Below are positions 1 through 8,957 of a stretch of 64,000 nucleotides of DNA, in pieces. The translations under genes and the position numbers were made by a program. The number at the start of each line of letters is the position of its first letter. The stretch's first letter is position 1. The DNA comes from Paenibacillus baekrokdamisoli. Its GTDB lineage: Bacteria; Bacillota; Bacilli; Paenibacillales; Paenibacillaceae. The notes under the pieces are model-generated. The model worked only from the letters and a program-made list of their open reading frames with translations, made no database searches and was not told where the DNA came from. The DNA lies in contig NZ_AP019308.1 of assembly GCF_003945345.1 (NCBI RefSeq), positions 5,570,501 through 5,634,500 on the forward strand, given 5' to 3'.

Positions 1-30
1 TGTTTACGGAACATGGATACATAAAGATAG

Positions 31-56
31 AACCCTCCAAATCAGGAGGGTTTCTT
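31..56 (+). terminator. Intrinsic terminator
   Basis: An eight-base stem (aaccctcc / ggagggtt) with a six-base loop is followed by a short T-rich stretch. It probably ends a plus-strand gene lying before the window. Confidence 0.6.
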
Positions 57-77
57 ACTGAGCATTGTCTTTAAATT

Positions 78-100
78 GGTACGGTGAACCGTACCACAAG
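78..100. repeat. Short palindrome and 18-bp dispersed repeat, copy 1
   Basis: Bases 78-95 are a perfect 8+2+8 palindrome (ggtacggt-ga-accgtacc). Bases 83-100 recur exactly at 14457-14474. Neither copy lies in a recognised gene. I do not know what it is; it may be debris of a dispersed element. Confidence 0.5.
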
Positions 101-130
101 TAACGGCGAATTTTCCTGCTTTTGATGCGG

Positions 131-167
131 ACAGAAAAAGACCCTTCCGCATCGTTAGCAGAAGGGT
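131..167 (-). terminator. Terminator of the sugar ABC operon
   Basis: Read on the minus strand, the stem acccttc / gaagggt (bases 167-161 and 147-141) is followed by ctttttct. It lies about 90 bases after the stop of the solute-binding protein and closes the operon that runs from 4477 to 254. A competing pairing (gatgcgg at 124-130 with ccgcatc at 147-153) is also possible. Confidence 0.7.
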
Positions 168-253
168 GGTCGCGCATTACTTTCTCAACGCTACAGCAGG
201 CTCTATACGGATTAACTTGTGGCTGGCTATTATGCTAATTAGAATAACAACTT

Positions 254-1600
254 TTACTCGTTAATGTAAGTGTTGACTCGGTTTTGGATCAGCTTGCTGA
301 CATCTTCAACTGATTTCTGGCCGCTCATATAGGAATCAAATTCTTCAACCGCAATGGAAACGACCTTGAAATCACTAGATAAATTCTTACCTGTTCCATC
401 TATGAGCTTATGCAATTCTTGAATCTTGCTTTCTACTGTATTAGCATCAAACTTCTGTCCAGTAAGTGTACCCTCTACTGCCTGCTTCTTGGCATCCTTG
501 AGCTGTTTCTCTACAACTCCCTTATGCATCGCAAAGCCTCCTACCATTGGTGAAGATTGCATTTCCTCGGAAAGCATGAACTTAATAAAATTCCAAGCTT
601 CTTCTTGAACCTTAGATTTGCTGTTCATGCCTAAAGTGAAATACGACTTAAATGGAGTTCCGCTATATTGTCCATTTACTGTTGGCTTTTGATATATATT
701 AACCTTTGGATCAAGGACTTGAGCCAGGCCTGTTATTGGATCGAGAAGGTTAGCATTGTTGAACAAGGATTTGGAATAGTCGGACGAGAATTCGGTACTG
801 AGCACACCTTCATCATACATCGATTTGATTTGCTTCATCATACCTCGAAACAGATCGGAATCGAAATTTGCTTGGCCTTGATCAATGAGCTTATCATAAT
901 TAGCCTCTATATACTCCGATAACAGTTGAACTGGGAATAGATTAACAAATCCCACATAATCCTCACCTGCTTTTTCCTTAAGCTGCTTTAAAGCCCCTTT
1001 TAGATCATCCCATGTCCAAGTTCGATCATTAATTTCAATATTAGCTTGCTCTAACAAGTCTTTATTGCCAGAAAATGCGTCTAGGACAAATGAGAATGGC
1101 ATTGCATACAAACCATCTCCATTTTGGGAAGATTTAAAGATATTTTGATAATACTGATTTCGATCAAAGTCAGAATCTTGGTCCATCAGATCATAGAAAT
1201 TAACCAGCATGTTCTTGGCTACATATTTGTCCTTCGGTAGTTCGTTCATTACGATGATGTCTGCTCCTTTACCAGACATTAGCTGTGTGCTGACCGTTTG
1301 TACATACTTCTCAACATCGGCCTTTGTTAATGGTTCACTCGATGTATTTTCCTCTATTTGAGGTGTAGCTTTATACGCTTTGATTTCAATGTGGACATCT
1401 GGACGAATTTTTTTATATTGCTTAATCGCCTCATCCAAATAAGGATTTGCTGACATCATTGCAATCTCAATCGTTTTGCCATCTTGACCTGAATGTTCCT
1501 CAGATGATCCTCCTCCACCTGATCCCACGTTACTAGAGCATCCCGATAACACGACTATCATTGCTAATAAGGCCAATACCAATCTTTTCTTCAAATTCAT
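254..1600 (-). CDS. Sugar ABC transporter substrate-binding lipoprotein (family 1)
   Basis: The 448-aa product starts with a lipoprotein signal peptide ending in the lipobox LSGC (Cys about 21), followed by a Ser/Gly-rich linker. The remainder has the size and layout of a family-1 extracellular solute-binding protein (periplasmic-binding-protein fold II), including a conserved C-terminal section of the type EEAWNFIKFMLS. It would be anchored to the outer face of the membrane and deliver an oligosaccharide or other solute to the two permeases encoded upstream in the same operon. It is the last gene, nine bases after the HlyD-like gene. The ligand cannot be read from the sequence. No ATPase gene is present, so a shared MsmK/MsmX-type ATPase encoded elsewhere is likely. 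Confidence 0.85.
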   Translation of the reverse strand: MNLKKRLVLALLAMIVVLSGCSSNVGSGGGGSSEEHSGQDGKTIEIAMMSANPYLDEAIKQYKKIRPDVHIEIKAYKATPQIEENTSSEPLTKADVEKYVQTVSTQLMSGKGADIIVMNELPKDKYVAKNMLVNFYDLMDQDSDFDRNQYYQNIFKSSQNGDGLYAMPFSFVLDAFSGNKDLLEQANIEINDRTWTWDDLKGALKQLKEKAGEDYVGFVNLFPVQLLSEYIEANYDKLIDQGQANFDSDLFRGMMKQIKSMYDEGVLSTEFSSDYSKSLFNNANLLDPITGLAQVLDPKVNIYQKPTVNGQYSGTPFKSYFTLGMNSKSKVQEEAWNFIKFMLSEEMQSSPMVGGFAMHKGVVEKQLKDAKKQAVEGTLTGQKFDANTVESKIQELHKLIDGTGKNLSSDFKVVSIAVEEFDSYMSGQKSVEDVSKLIQNRVNTYINE

Positions 1601-1609
1601 TCATTCCCT

Positions 1610-2728
1610 TCAATAAACTCGGATTCGATTACCTTCCTGCAGTGGTTCACTTGATTCAATAATGATCTCATCATTTGAGCTTAACCCACTCACTGCTATG
1701 ACTTCATCCTCGGTTGAATCACCTGTTAATATATAAGCTTTGCGTGCATTGAACGTATTGCCGAGTGAGCTTTTCTTCTCCTCAACTACATAGACATAGC
1801 TTCCTGTCGCATCTTTATGAATCCATTTCTTTGGTAACACAAAACCTTTGTCATTCGATTCCTTCTTTATATCTAGACTTGCTTGTTCGCCGCCTTTAAG
1901 ACCACCATCGGTGATGGAAACGACAACTTGATAACTGGATTCATTGGGTGAATCTTTGCTGGAATCTCCACTATTTTCTTTTTTTGCAGTTTTAATCTCT
2001 TGAATTGTACCGTCAACCAATTTATTGTCTTTCACCAATCGAACAGAAACCTTAGACCCAATCTCGAATAATGCCGTATTCCCCGAATCGACAGCAAATA
2101 AAAATTCAAAGCCCTTGCCACTATCCATAAGTGTCAGAATAGTCCCGCCTTGTGAGCCATTCATGCTATCTTCTGCTGTAATCTTTGTAATTTTGCCGTC
2201 AAAGGGGGCAGTCAGCGTTTGTTTGTCCGCCTTATCTTTATGCAACTTATTCAATTTTCTTGTTGCCATTTCAAGATCCATATTATCCAGTTCAAGATCT
2301 CGCTGAGCTTTGACAATTGCTTGCTCATCACCGGCTCGCACCGCATTCATTATGTTCTCTTTCAACACCTCCCGATTCAGCTTTTGCTTTTTAAGTCCCA
2401 TTTCCTCTTGGTAGAGTTGCTCATCCAGTTCAGAGCTGTCGAATGTCACGAGCTTTTGACCCTTCTTAACCTGATCATTCTCTTTTACATAAACCTTCAA
2501 AATTTTAGAGCCACTCTCATTCACCAAATCTACCTGCTTTCGAGGCGTTAAGACTCCACTCCCGTTAACACTATGAACTAATGTTTTAGAAACAAGCTTC
2601 TCCGTAATCACTTTGGGCAGCATCATCGTTTCGAGTGTGCTGCTAAAGAAAGTCAAGCCAGCCAATATCGCAAAGAACAATATAAACAAAGTGGCCGTTA
2701 AACGTTGTCGCTTAGATATACTTGTCAT
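1610..2728 (-). CDS. HlyD/MFP-type membrane-fusion adaptor protein
   Basis: The 372-aa product has one N-terminal membrane segment (about residues 11-30). Two half-lipoyl (biotinyl-lipoyl-like) regions follow, around residues 70-96 and 173-190 (second half TAPFDGKITKI), separated by a charged helical hairpin, and then a beta-barrel and C-terminal domain. This is the architecture of efflux or secretion adaptor proteins (MFP of RND or MacA-type systems). In Firmicutes these pair with MacB-like exporters, but here the gene sits between a permease gene (10-base gap) and a solute-binding protein gene (nine-base gap) of an importer operon. No exporter subunit is adjacent. Its role is unclear: it may couple the binding protein to the permeases or act with an exporter encoded elsewhere. 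Confidence 0.8.
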   Translation of the reverse strand: MTSISKRQRLTATLFILFFAILAGLTFFSSTLETMMLPKVITEKLVSKTLVHSVNGSGVLTPRKQVDLVNESGSKILKVYVKENDQVKKGQKLVTFDSSELDEQLYQEEMGLKKQKLNREVLKENIMNAVRAGDEQAIVKAQRDLELDNMDLEMATRKLNKLHKDKADKQTLTAPFDGKITKITAEDSMNGSQGGTILTLMDSGKGFEFLFAVDSGNTALFEIGSKVSVRLVKDNKLVDGTIQEIKTAKKENSGDSSKDSPNESSYQVVVSITDGGLKGGEQASLDIKKESNDKGFVLPKKWIHKDATGSYVYVVEEKKSSLGNTFNARKAYILTGDSTEDEVIAVSGLSSNDEIIIESSEPLQEGNRIRVY

Positions 2729-2738
2729 CTCATTCCAC

Positions 2739-3596
2739 CTATCCTTTAATTCCAGAAAGCTCTATGCCCTCAATAAAATACCGTTCCGCAAGAAGAAATA
2801 AGAGAATCATAGGCATCATATACAAGACCGCAGCGGCAAAGGATACCCCAAACGCATCTTCCTGCAAGCGAGATAGAAAAATGGACAAGGGCTGCAAAGC
2901 GGCATCCTGCAGAAAGATCAGTGGCTGCTCCACCATATTCCAGTAATCTGCAAACAGCAGTACGACAAGCGCTGCCATGCCAGGTTTCACCATAGGCAGG
3001 ACCATCGTAACAAAGGAACGGAAATAGCCTGCCCCGTCCATTTTGGCAGCCTCCATATATGCAGTTGGAATCTGGAGCATAAATTGTCTGAGCAGGAATA
3101 CGCCAAACGCTGCAAATATTCCTGGTAAAATAATAGAGCTCGGACTATTAATAAGCCCCAATCGATCAGACATAATGTAATTCGGTACAAGTGTGACCTG
3201 AAACGGCATGAGCATCGTTATTAGATACACAATAAATAATGGCTCTCTACCAGGAAATCGCAGCTTCGCAAATGCAAATGCCGCTAGTGTTGCCACCACG
3301 ACCTGACCTATAATAATTGGAACCACCATAAATACAGAATTCCAAAACATACGAAGAAATTGCGAGGTTGAAATAAGCACCTTAAAAAATTGCTCGAACG
3401 AAACCCAATCTGGAATCAGCTTCAAATTCGCAAAATCATTTATCTGAGTACTACCTAACATGCCGTAATTCAGCATAATTTCTTTCTCCGTCATCAAGGA
3501 GCTTACTATTGTCAGTACAACAGGAAACAACATGACAAGTGCTATTACGGTTAAGAAGATAGTGAGTAGCAGTGTTCTTATCTGTTTCTGTTTCAT
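2739..3596 (-). CDS. Sugar ABC transporter permease, MalG type
   Basis: The 285-aa integral membrane protein has about six hydrophobic segments and the EAA loop that contacts the ATPase (EAAKMDGAGYFRSF, about residues 182-195). It matches the MalG/MsmG class of carbohydrate importer permeases: short cytoplasmic N-terminus and a C-terminus ending GIKG. It follows the MalF-type partner by 14 bases. Together with 3611-4477 and the lipoprotein at 254-1600 it should form one importer. The substrate is unknown. Confidence 0.9.
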   Translation of the reverse strand: MKQKQIRTLLLTIFLTVIALVMLFPVVLTIVSSLMTEKEIMLNYGMLGSTQINDFANLKLIPDWVSFEQFFKVLISTSQFLRMFWNSVFMVVPIIIGQVVVATLAAFAFAKLRFPGREPLFIVYLITMLMPFQVTLVPNYIMSDRLGLINSPSSIILPGIFAAFGVFLLRQFMLQIPTAYMEAAKMDGAGYFRSFVTMVLPMVKPGMAALVVLLFADYWNMVEQPLIFLQDAALQPLSIFLSRLQEDAFGVSFAAAVLYMMPMILLFLLAERYFIEGIELSGIKG

Positions 3597-3610
3597 CTAC
3601 ACACCTTCCC

Positions 3611-4477
3611 TTACTCCATAAACGAACGGAACTTCCGTTCAACTCGGAATAGTATTAGCACAATGACTAGAATGCAGAGCACCATCAAGCATGCTGCAGC
3701 CGACAGCTTCTGAATATCGAGCGATAGGAACATATTGTTCATATAGTGCTGAAGCATATAGATGCTGTCATGTGGATAGTCACCTGCAACTAAATAGATT
3801 TCCCGAAATACCTTGAATGAGTTCAAAATTGACATCAGTATAACTAAAAATCCTGTCGGTATTAAATAAATCAAGGTGATCTGGAGCTTACGAGCCCAGC
3901 TTGCTCCTTCCAGGTTTGCTATCTCATAATATTGATCAGGGATATTTTGCAACCCGGCTAAGAACAGGATCACGTTATAGCCAATGTTCTTCCATACATA
4001 GATAACTATAACAACTCCTTGTGCCCAATCTGATTTCATCCAATCGATCCGATCGATTCCAAGCCACTCCAATACATAATTGAAAAAACCATTCCAATCA
4101 AATAAAATCTGCCATACGAGCACAATTGAAGCTACTGGAACAACCAGCGGCAGCACATAAGAGGTGCGCAGCCAGTTTTGAAAGAAGACTCGTTTGTTAA
4201 GCAGCATGGCAAGAGAAAGTGACAATAGAATAAGAATGGGAACGCCAATAATAGTAAACCAGAATGTATTCCCCATTGCCTTTTGAAAGGACGAACTGGC
4301 TAATAGGCTCTGATAATTGGCAAGCGAGAACCCTGCTTCTCCGCTTGGATTCTCAAAAGAAAATGCAATACTTTGACCAAACGGAATTAAATAAAATAAG
4401 GCAAAACCTATTAAGCTCGGAGCAAGAAAGCAGAATGCCACAAGAACCTCCTTGCGAGCCAAATTTGATATTCTCAC
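3611..4477 (-). CDS. Sugar ABC transporter permease, MalF type
   Basis: The 288-aa product has about six membrane spans and the EAA-like loop YYEIANLEGASWARKL. It belongs to the UgpA/MalF/MsmF class. It starts with GTG at 4477, behind a strong aggggg ribosome site. It is the first full gene of the importer operon and is preceded by a ten-codon leader reading frame. It is divergent from the response regulator at 4658, so the two operons share a 180-base control region. Confidence 0.9.
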   Translation of the reverse strand: MRISNLARKEVLVAFCFLAPSLIGFALFYLIPFGQSIAFSFENPSGEAGFSLANYQSLLASSSFQKAMGNTFWFTIIGVPILILLSLSLAMLLNKRVFFQNWLRTSYVLPLVVPVASIVLVWQILFDWNGFFNYVLEWLGIDRIDWMKSDWAQGVVIVIYVWKNIGYNVILFLAGLQNIPDQYYEIANLEGASWARKLQITLIYLIPTGFLVILMSILNSFKVFREIYLVAGDYPHDSIYMLQHYMNNMFLSLDIQKLSAAACLMVLCILVIVLILFRVERKFRSFME

Positions 4478-4481
4478 AGCA

Positions 4482-4514
4482 TCACCCCCTATTTGCGTTT
4501 TTTAGATTATACAT
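4482..4514 (-). CDS. Possible leader peptide ahead of the ABC operon
   Basis: On the minus strand a perfect aggagga (4527-4521) stands seven bases before ATG (4514). This opens a ten-codon frame, MYNLKNANRG, ending in TGA at 4482. The stop overlaps the ribosome site of the permease gene, whose GTG follows four bases later. This geometry would allow translational coupling. It could be chance, or the old start region of the permease. Confidence 0.35.
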   Translation of the reverse strand: MYNLKNANRG

Positions 4515-4558
4515 TTTTGTTCCTCCTAGGATTGATGCAACCATCGTACAACAATCGA

Positions 4559-4626
4559 TGTTAAATCCCTGTTAAGTGATTTTCTTTGTTTAGAATCAAA
4601 TGCTTAACATAGATTTAACCTATACT
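4559..4626 (+). promoter_or_regulatory. Direct repeats and -10 box before the two-component operon
   Basis: Two pairs of direct repeats with an 11-base period are visible: tgttaa at 4559 and 4570, and ttaac at 4604 and 4615. A -10-like tatact follows at 4621-4626 without a good -35. An 11-base period is typical of OmpR-family response-regulator sites, so autoregulation by the downstream regulator is likely. The region also lies upstream of the divergent ABC operon. Confidence 0.5.
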
Positions 4627-4657
4627 TAGGTACAATAGTAAAAGAGGTGATTTGCGT

Positions 4658-5350
4658 ATGAGGATACTTATTGTAGAGGACGAGCTTGATTTGCAAGAAG
4701 CGATTGCAGATGGGCTTAGAATAGATGGTTACGCGGTGGATACCTGTGACAACGGTGAAGCTGCTTACGAGCTTTTATATGAAGTAAATTACGACTTGGT
4801 TGTACTTGACTTAAACCTCCCGAAATTGGATGGGCTTGAGGTTTTAGCTAAGATACGAGATGAAAGGCCGGAATTAAAGGTACTTATCCTCAGTGCAAGA
4901 AGTAGTGTTAATGACAAAGTAAAAGGCTTAGACATAGGTGCAAATGATTATTTGGCGAAGCCATTTGATTTTGCCGAGTTGGAAGCAAGAATACGAAATT
5001 TGTTAAGGCGAAAGTTTGTGCAAGAAAGTAGGTTGCTTTCCTGCGGTTCAATTAAAGTGGATTTATCAAAGCGTATTGCAGTTGTTAATGAAAATGAAAT
5101 ATCACTTACCAAAAAAGAATTTGCATTGCTTGAATATTTCTTGCTTAAAAAGGACAGAGTGGTTAGCCAAGAAGAACTGATTGAGCATGTTTGGGATCAG
5201 AATGCGGATAGCTTTAGTGGTGCTATACGGGTTCATATTGCAACTCTCCGAAAGAAGCTGAAAGCTGTATTAAACTATGATCCCATTGGAACGAAAATCG
5301 GGGAAGGATACTTGTTATCAGATAAGGCGGGTGATGATGTTAATGCTTAA
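4658..5350 (+). CDS. OmpR-family response regulator
   Basis: The product is about 230 aa. An N-terminal receiver domain has the acidic pocket (Glu7, Asp8), the phospho-acceptor Asp51 in VLDLNLPKLDG and the conserved Lys in NDYLAKPFD. The C-terminal winged helix of the OmpR/PhoB type is about residues 130-225. I choose ATG 4658 because the ribosome site aaagaggtga ends at 4650; the in-frame TTG at 4652 would be only one base away. The gene overlaps the kinase gene by 14 bases. A/T-rich codon use resembles the kinase and the following cyclase and differs from the 8-12 kb genes. Confidence 0.9.
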   Translation: MRILIVEDELDLQEAIADGLRIDGYAVDTCDNGEAAYELLYEVNYDLVVLDLNLPKLDGLEVLAKIRDERPELKVLILSARSSVNDKVKGLDIGANDYLAKPFDFAELEARIRNLLRRKFVQESRLLSCGSIKVDLSKRIAVVNENEISLTKKEFALLEYFLLKKDRVVSQEELIEHVWDQNADSFSGAIRVHIATLRKKLKAVLNYDPIGTKIGEGYLLSDKAGDDVNA

Positions 5351-6485
5351 AAAAATGCCAATTCGATTGCGACTTACAGTTATGACCGTTGCACTTTTGA
5401 CTGTTTGTTGTGTAGGTCTTACCTTAATACTTAATTTTTCTGCTGATACAATGGCTTCAAGGATTGATGCAGCTTTGGTATTACCGGCAAAAGAGATCGG
5501 CGAAAATGGACGGGTTGATGAAAGCCCTCAATCACCGTCAAGCAGCATAATCATTCCCGTTCCATCTGATGATTCCCAAAAAGCAAGAATGGATTTTAGA
5601 TTTAAAAGCATTATTTATATGATTTTAGTTATTGTTGGCGGCGGATTCTTAACCTACTATATTTCGGGCAAGGCATTAAAGCCTCTTGATACACTAAATG
5701 GTCAAGTGAAAAATATAAATGTGCATAACCTATCTGAAACATTATCTGTGCCGCCTACAAAAGATGAAATTGCAGAGCTTACTATAACATTTAATGAAAT
5801 GACCGATAAGTTGAATAGTGCTTTTATGATGCAAGGAAGATTTTCCGCAAGTGCCGCCCACGAGCTTAGAACACCTCTTGCTGTGTTACAAACAAAGGTT
5901 GATGTATTTAAGAAGAAAAAAGATCATACAAACGAGGAATATAATGCTCTTATTTCCGTTATTGAAAAGCAAACAAAACGCTTGAGAGGACTCGTCGGCA
6001 ACCTGTTAGATATGACGAATATGGACGATAACGGTGAGCAAAGCAGCATTTTCATAAAGGATATTTTTGAGGATATTATTTCCGAGCTTTCTCACATAGC
6101 TAAAGATAAAAATGTTACGCTGTCCTTAGATTGTGATAATAGCATTGTTACTGGAAACACCGACTTATTGTATCGTGCGTTTTACAACCTTGTGGAAAAC
6201 GGAATTAAGTACAATATTGATGGTGGTACGGTTGGGGTCATTGTAAACAGATTAAGTAAAGAAGAAGTCTCAATCAAAATTAATGATACAGGCATCGGCA
6301 TTGCCGGAAATAACAAGAAGAATATATTTGAGCCTTTTTATCGTGTTGACAAATCACGCTCCCGTCAAATGGGTGGTGCGGGCTTAGGACTTTCGATTGT
6401 TGATAGTATTATCAAAAAGCATCATGGTACGCTTACTGTTACTGATAATGAAAATGGCGGAACTTGCTTTAATGTAATCTTATAA
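5337..6485 (+). CDS. Sensor histidine kinase with HAMP domain
   Basis: The product is about 382 aa: an N-terminal membrane segment, a short extracytoplasmic region of about 55 residues, a second membrane segment, HAMP, then the dimerisation domain with phospho-acceptor His in SAAHELRTPLA (about residue 175). The ATPase domain follows with N box (NLVENGIKYN), G1 (DTGIGI) and G2 (GGAGLGLSI). The start at 5337 fits the aaggcgg site at 5324-5330; ATG at 5343 is also possible. It is the partner of the regulator just upstream. The small sensor loop suggests detection of a membrane or envelope signal. The stimulus is unknown. Confidence 0.9.
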   Translation: MLMLKKMPIRLRLTVMTVALLTVCCVGLTLILNFSADTMASRIDAALVLPAKEIGENGRVDESPQSPSSSIIIPVPSDDSQKARMDFRFKSIIYMILVIVGGGFLTYYISGKALKPLDTLNGQVKNINVHNLSETLSVPPTKDEIAELTITFNEMTDKLNSAFMMQGRFSASAAHELRTPLAVLQTKVDVFKKKKDHTNEEYNALISVIEKQTKRLRGLVGNLLDMTNMDDNGEQSSIFIKDIFEDIISELSHIAKDKNVTLSLDCDNSIVTGNTDLLYRAFYNLVENGIKYNIDGGTVGVIVNRLSKEEVSIKINDTGIGIAGNNKKNIFEPFYRVDKSRSRQMGGAGLGLSIVDSIIKKHHGTLTVTDNENGGTCFNVIL

Positions 6486-6569
6486 ACGGGAAAGGAGCGG
6501 GGAAGGTTTTAAATATATCAGAATATGATATATTAGGTTCTAGATATGAAATAGGGAGATATTGCATCC

Positions 6570-8126
6570 ATGAAGCTTTCGTTGAAGCACTTAATTTTAT
6601 TAGTAGCACTGATTTCGGTGATTTTCACTCTGTGTAGCAGCACTTTATCTGGTTATCGGATTAGTCAGAAAACGCTTATTGAAAATACTTTAGAAACCAA
6701 TCGAGTTTACGCACAAAAACTTGCCAGTATAACAGATGTTTTCTTTAAGATGACACTTCAAACGTTGGAGCTGAGCTCAAAGGATATTTCGTTATACATG
6801 AGAAATGATAAATTTAAGACAAAGCTTCTTCAAGAGGCGGATCGTTTGAAAAATCAGACTAATACGTTTAATTCGGTTGTGATTGTCGCTGCCAATGGTG
6901 AAATTTTAGCGACGTCACCGCAAACTCTAAATATAGTTGGGAAATCTCTAAATTCTACAGGTGGACAGCAAGCTTTAAATGGGAAACGTCCGCTTATATC
7001 AAAGCCCTACTTATCCATCACGGGGCGGTTAATTATTTTTATATCGCATCCGATCTTTGATGAAGATGGGAAATATCTGGGTTTAATTGGCGGCACCTTG
7101 TATTTAAAGGAAAAAAATATTTTGAGCGAAATTTTAGGAGAGCATTTCTACAAGGATGGATCTTATGTATACGTTGTAGACGGAGACGGGCGCATTATTT
7201 ATCATCAAATGCAAGAACGGATTAATGATCACGTGCCGCAAAATCCGGTCGTACAGCAACTGATGAAAAAAAAGAGCGGATCTGCCCGTGTCACAAACAC
7301 AAAAAATGTTGACATGCTTGCAGGATATGCATATATTCCGGCGGCTGGATGGGGGGTTGTATCACAGCGACCGACGGCTGTTTCATTAGCACCAACGACG
7401 GACATGATGAAAGAAATGATTTTAAAATCATTGCCGTATTTATTGGTATCTTTAATACTTATTCTACTTATTTCCAAGGTAATTGCTCAACCCTTACAAA
7501 GGCTAGCGCTTTTTACGGAATCAAGCACCCAAAATAATCAAGATGAAAGTTTGAAAACGGTTAGAGCTTGGTATTATGAAGCGATTCAATTAAAAAAAGC
7601 ACTGACCTATAGTCTTGGTTTTTTCCATGATAAAGTAGACTATTTTACATATCAGTCTAAAACAGATCCGTTGACAAAACTTACAAATCGGCGGACGCTG
7701 GATGAAGAGACTCTAAAGTGTGCGGAGAACGGGACACCTTTTTCAATTATTATACTGGACATTGATCATTTTAAGAGGGTTAATGATACATTTGGCCATA
7801 CTAAAGGTGATGAAGTGTTGAAATTTTTGGCAGAACAAATGAGAGGAGTATCCAGGGAAGAAGATATTTGTTGCCGCTATGGCGGTGAAGAGTTTGTATT
7901 ACTTCTCCACAACATGAATAGTGATGAAGCGTATCAAGTTGCTGAAAAATTACGCATGAAAGTAGAAAGCACAGTGAGTCCATGCGGCGACATAATTACA
8001 ATATCTTCCGGAATCGCTTCTTATCCAGTTTGCACGACTGAACTTGCAGTTTTATTTGAAATGGCGGACCAATGCTTGTATGAAGCGAAGAATACCGGAA
8101 GAAATAAAAGCGTAGCAAAAAAATAA
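6570..8126 (+). CDS. Membrane diguanylate cyclase with Cache-type sensor
   Basis: The 518-aa product has a membrane segment at about residues 7-27, a large extracytoplasmic region (about 30-285) of the double-Cache type, and a second span at about 288-305. The GGDEF domain covers about 365-515. The active-site motif is GGEEF (438-442), with metal/substrate residues in DIDHFKRVND (397-406). An intact RxxD inhibitory site (429-432) lies five residues before GGEEF. It should make cyclic di-GMP from GTP in response to an external ligand, with product inhibition. ATG 6570 follows agggaga. It lies 84 bases after the kinase gene and may be co-transcribed. Confidence 0.93.
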   Translation: MKLSLKHLILLVALISVIFTLCSSTLSGYRISQKTLIENTLETNRVYAQKLASITDVFFKMTLQTLELSSKDISLYMRNDKFKTKLLQEADRLKNQTNTFNSVVIVAANGEILATSPQTLNIVGKSLNSTGGQQALNGKRPLISKPYLSITGRLIIFISHPIFDEDGKYLGLIGGTLYLKEKNILSEILGEHFYKDGSYVYVVDGDGRIIYHQMQERINDHVPQNPVVQQLMKKKSGSARVTNTKNVDMLAGYAYIPAAGWGVVSQRPTAVSLAPTTDMMKEMILKSLPYLLVSLILILLISKVIAQPLQRLALFTESSTQNNQDESLKTVRAWYYEAIQLKKALTYSLGFFHDKVDYFTYQSKTDPLTKLTNRRTLDEETLKCAENGTPFSIIILDIDHFKRVNDTFGHTKGDEVLKFLAEQMRGVSREEDICCRYGGEEFVLLLHNMNSDEAYQVAEKLRMKVESTVSPCGDIITISSGIASYPVCTTELAVLFEMADQCLYEAKNTGRNKSVAKK

Positions 8127-8201
8127 AAGTCTCTGTTGTCGCTACAGATGGAAAATGGCCCCAGAAAACACCAAGAATGATAGGATCAAACCCGCAGATA
8201 T

Positions 8202-8234
8202 CAAAAAGCCCTGAAGGTATCATCCCTCAGGGCT
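8202..8234 (-). terminator. Terminator of the kinase/phosphatase/aldolase operon
   Basis: On the minus strand the stem agccctga / tcagggct (8234-8227 and 8214-8207) is followed by five T residues. It lies about 50 bases after the aldolase stop codon. Confidence 0.8.
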
Positions 8235-8282
8235 ACGCTTATTCATACGGCTGTTCCGCTTCCATTGCCATTATCGATTTAC

Positions 8283-8951
8283 TTAGCTGCCCGCCAGCTG
8301 CTGGCGGTACTTTTCCGCTTCCAGGTTCAGAATATCCTGTTTCTCCTGCTCAGTCAGAATCCGCGGCTGTCCCATGCTGCTGGCGATCCAGAAGACTCTT
8401 GCCGCATCTTCCATGAGTTCTGTGCGGTAATAAGCCTGCTTCATGCTGGTTCCCAGTGTAATCAGCCCGTGGTTTTTCATTAGTAGGGCATTGTACGACG
8501 GATTTCTCAGCACCCCGATAACGGCATCCGCCAATTCCTTCGTGCATGGCGTGATATATTCCAGACAGGGCACATCCCCCAGCAGGACCACTTGATCGGG
8601 AAATAATGCGGGAATGTCGTCGCGTCCAGAGCTGATAAGACCAATCGTGATGGGAGGATGAGTATGGACGATTGCAGTCACATCCGGTCTTTCCCGGTAA
8701 ATATACAGGTGGAACAGCACTTCGGAGGAAGGGCGCAGCTCGGCATGCCCGCATTCGCCAGTTTCAATATCCACCGGCACCCAATTGGGAGCCTCGATAT
8801 TGTCGAGGGAAAAGCCGCTGGGTGAAATCCACATCTGCCCGCCAATGCGCACACTTGTATTCCCGCCCGGGCCCACAACGAGATTTTTCTCCACCACCTT
8901 GTTGCTGTAATAGATGAGATCGTTCAACAATGGATGATCAGGCTTGGACAC
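8283..8951 (-). CDS. Class II aldolase/adducin family protein
   Basis: The 222-aa product matches zinc-dependent class II sugar-phosphate aldolases and epimerases (FucA/AraD/RhaD group). The zinc-binding HTHPP (about residues 97-101) and a later His in KNHGLITLG are present, as are the phosphate-binding GGNTS and the SSE motif with catalytic Glu (PSSEVLFHLY). It would cleave a ketose 1-phosphate to dihydroxyacetone phosphate and an aldehyde, or epimerise L-ribulose 5-phosphate. It is the last gene of an operon with an FGGY kinase and a histidine phosphatase, so the kinase probably supplies its substrate. The exact sugar cannot be assigned. Confidence 0.85.
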   Translation of the reverse strand: MSKPDHPLLNDLIYYSNKVVEKNLVVGPGGNTSVRIGGQMWISPSGFSLDNIEAPNWVPVDIETGECGHAELRPSSEVLFHLYIYRERPDVTAIVHTHPPITIGLISSGRDDIPALFPDQVVLLGDVPCLEYITPCTKELADAVIGVLRNPSYNALLMKNHGLITLGTSMKQAYYRTELMEDAARVFWIASSMGQPRILTEQEKQDILNLEAEKYRQQLAGS

Positions 8952-8957
8952 AATCCT

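Noticed and set aside
4658..6485. VanR/VanS-like resistance system
   Set aside because: The two proteins resemble that broad class, but no vanHAX-type or D-Ala ligase genes are near, so a resistance role is not supported.
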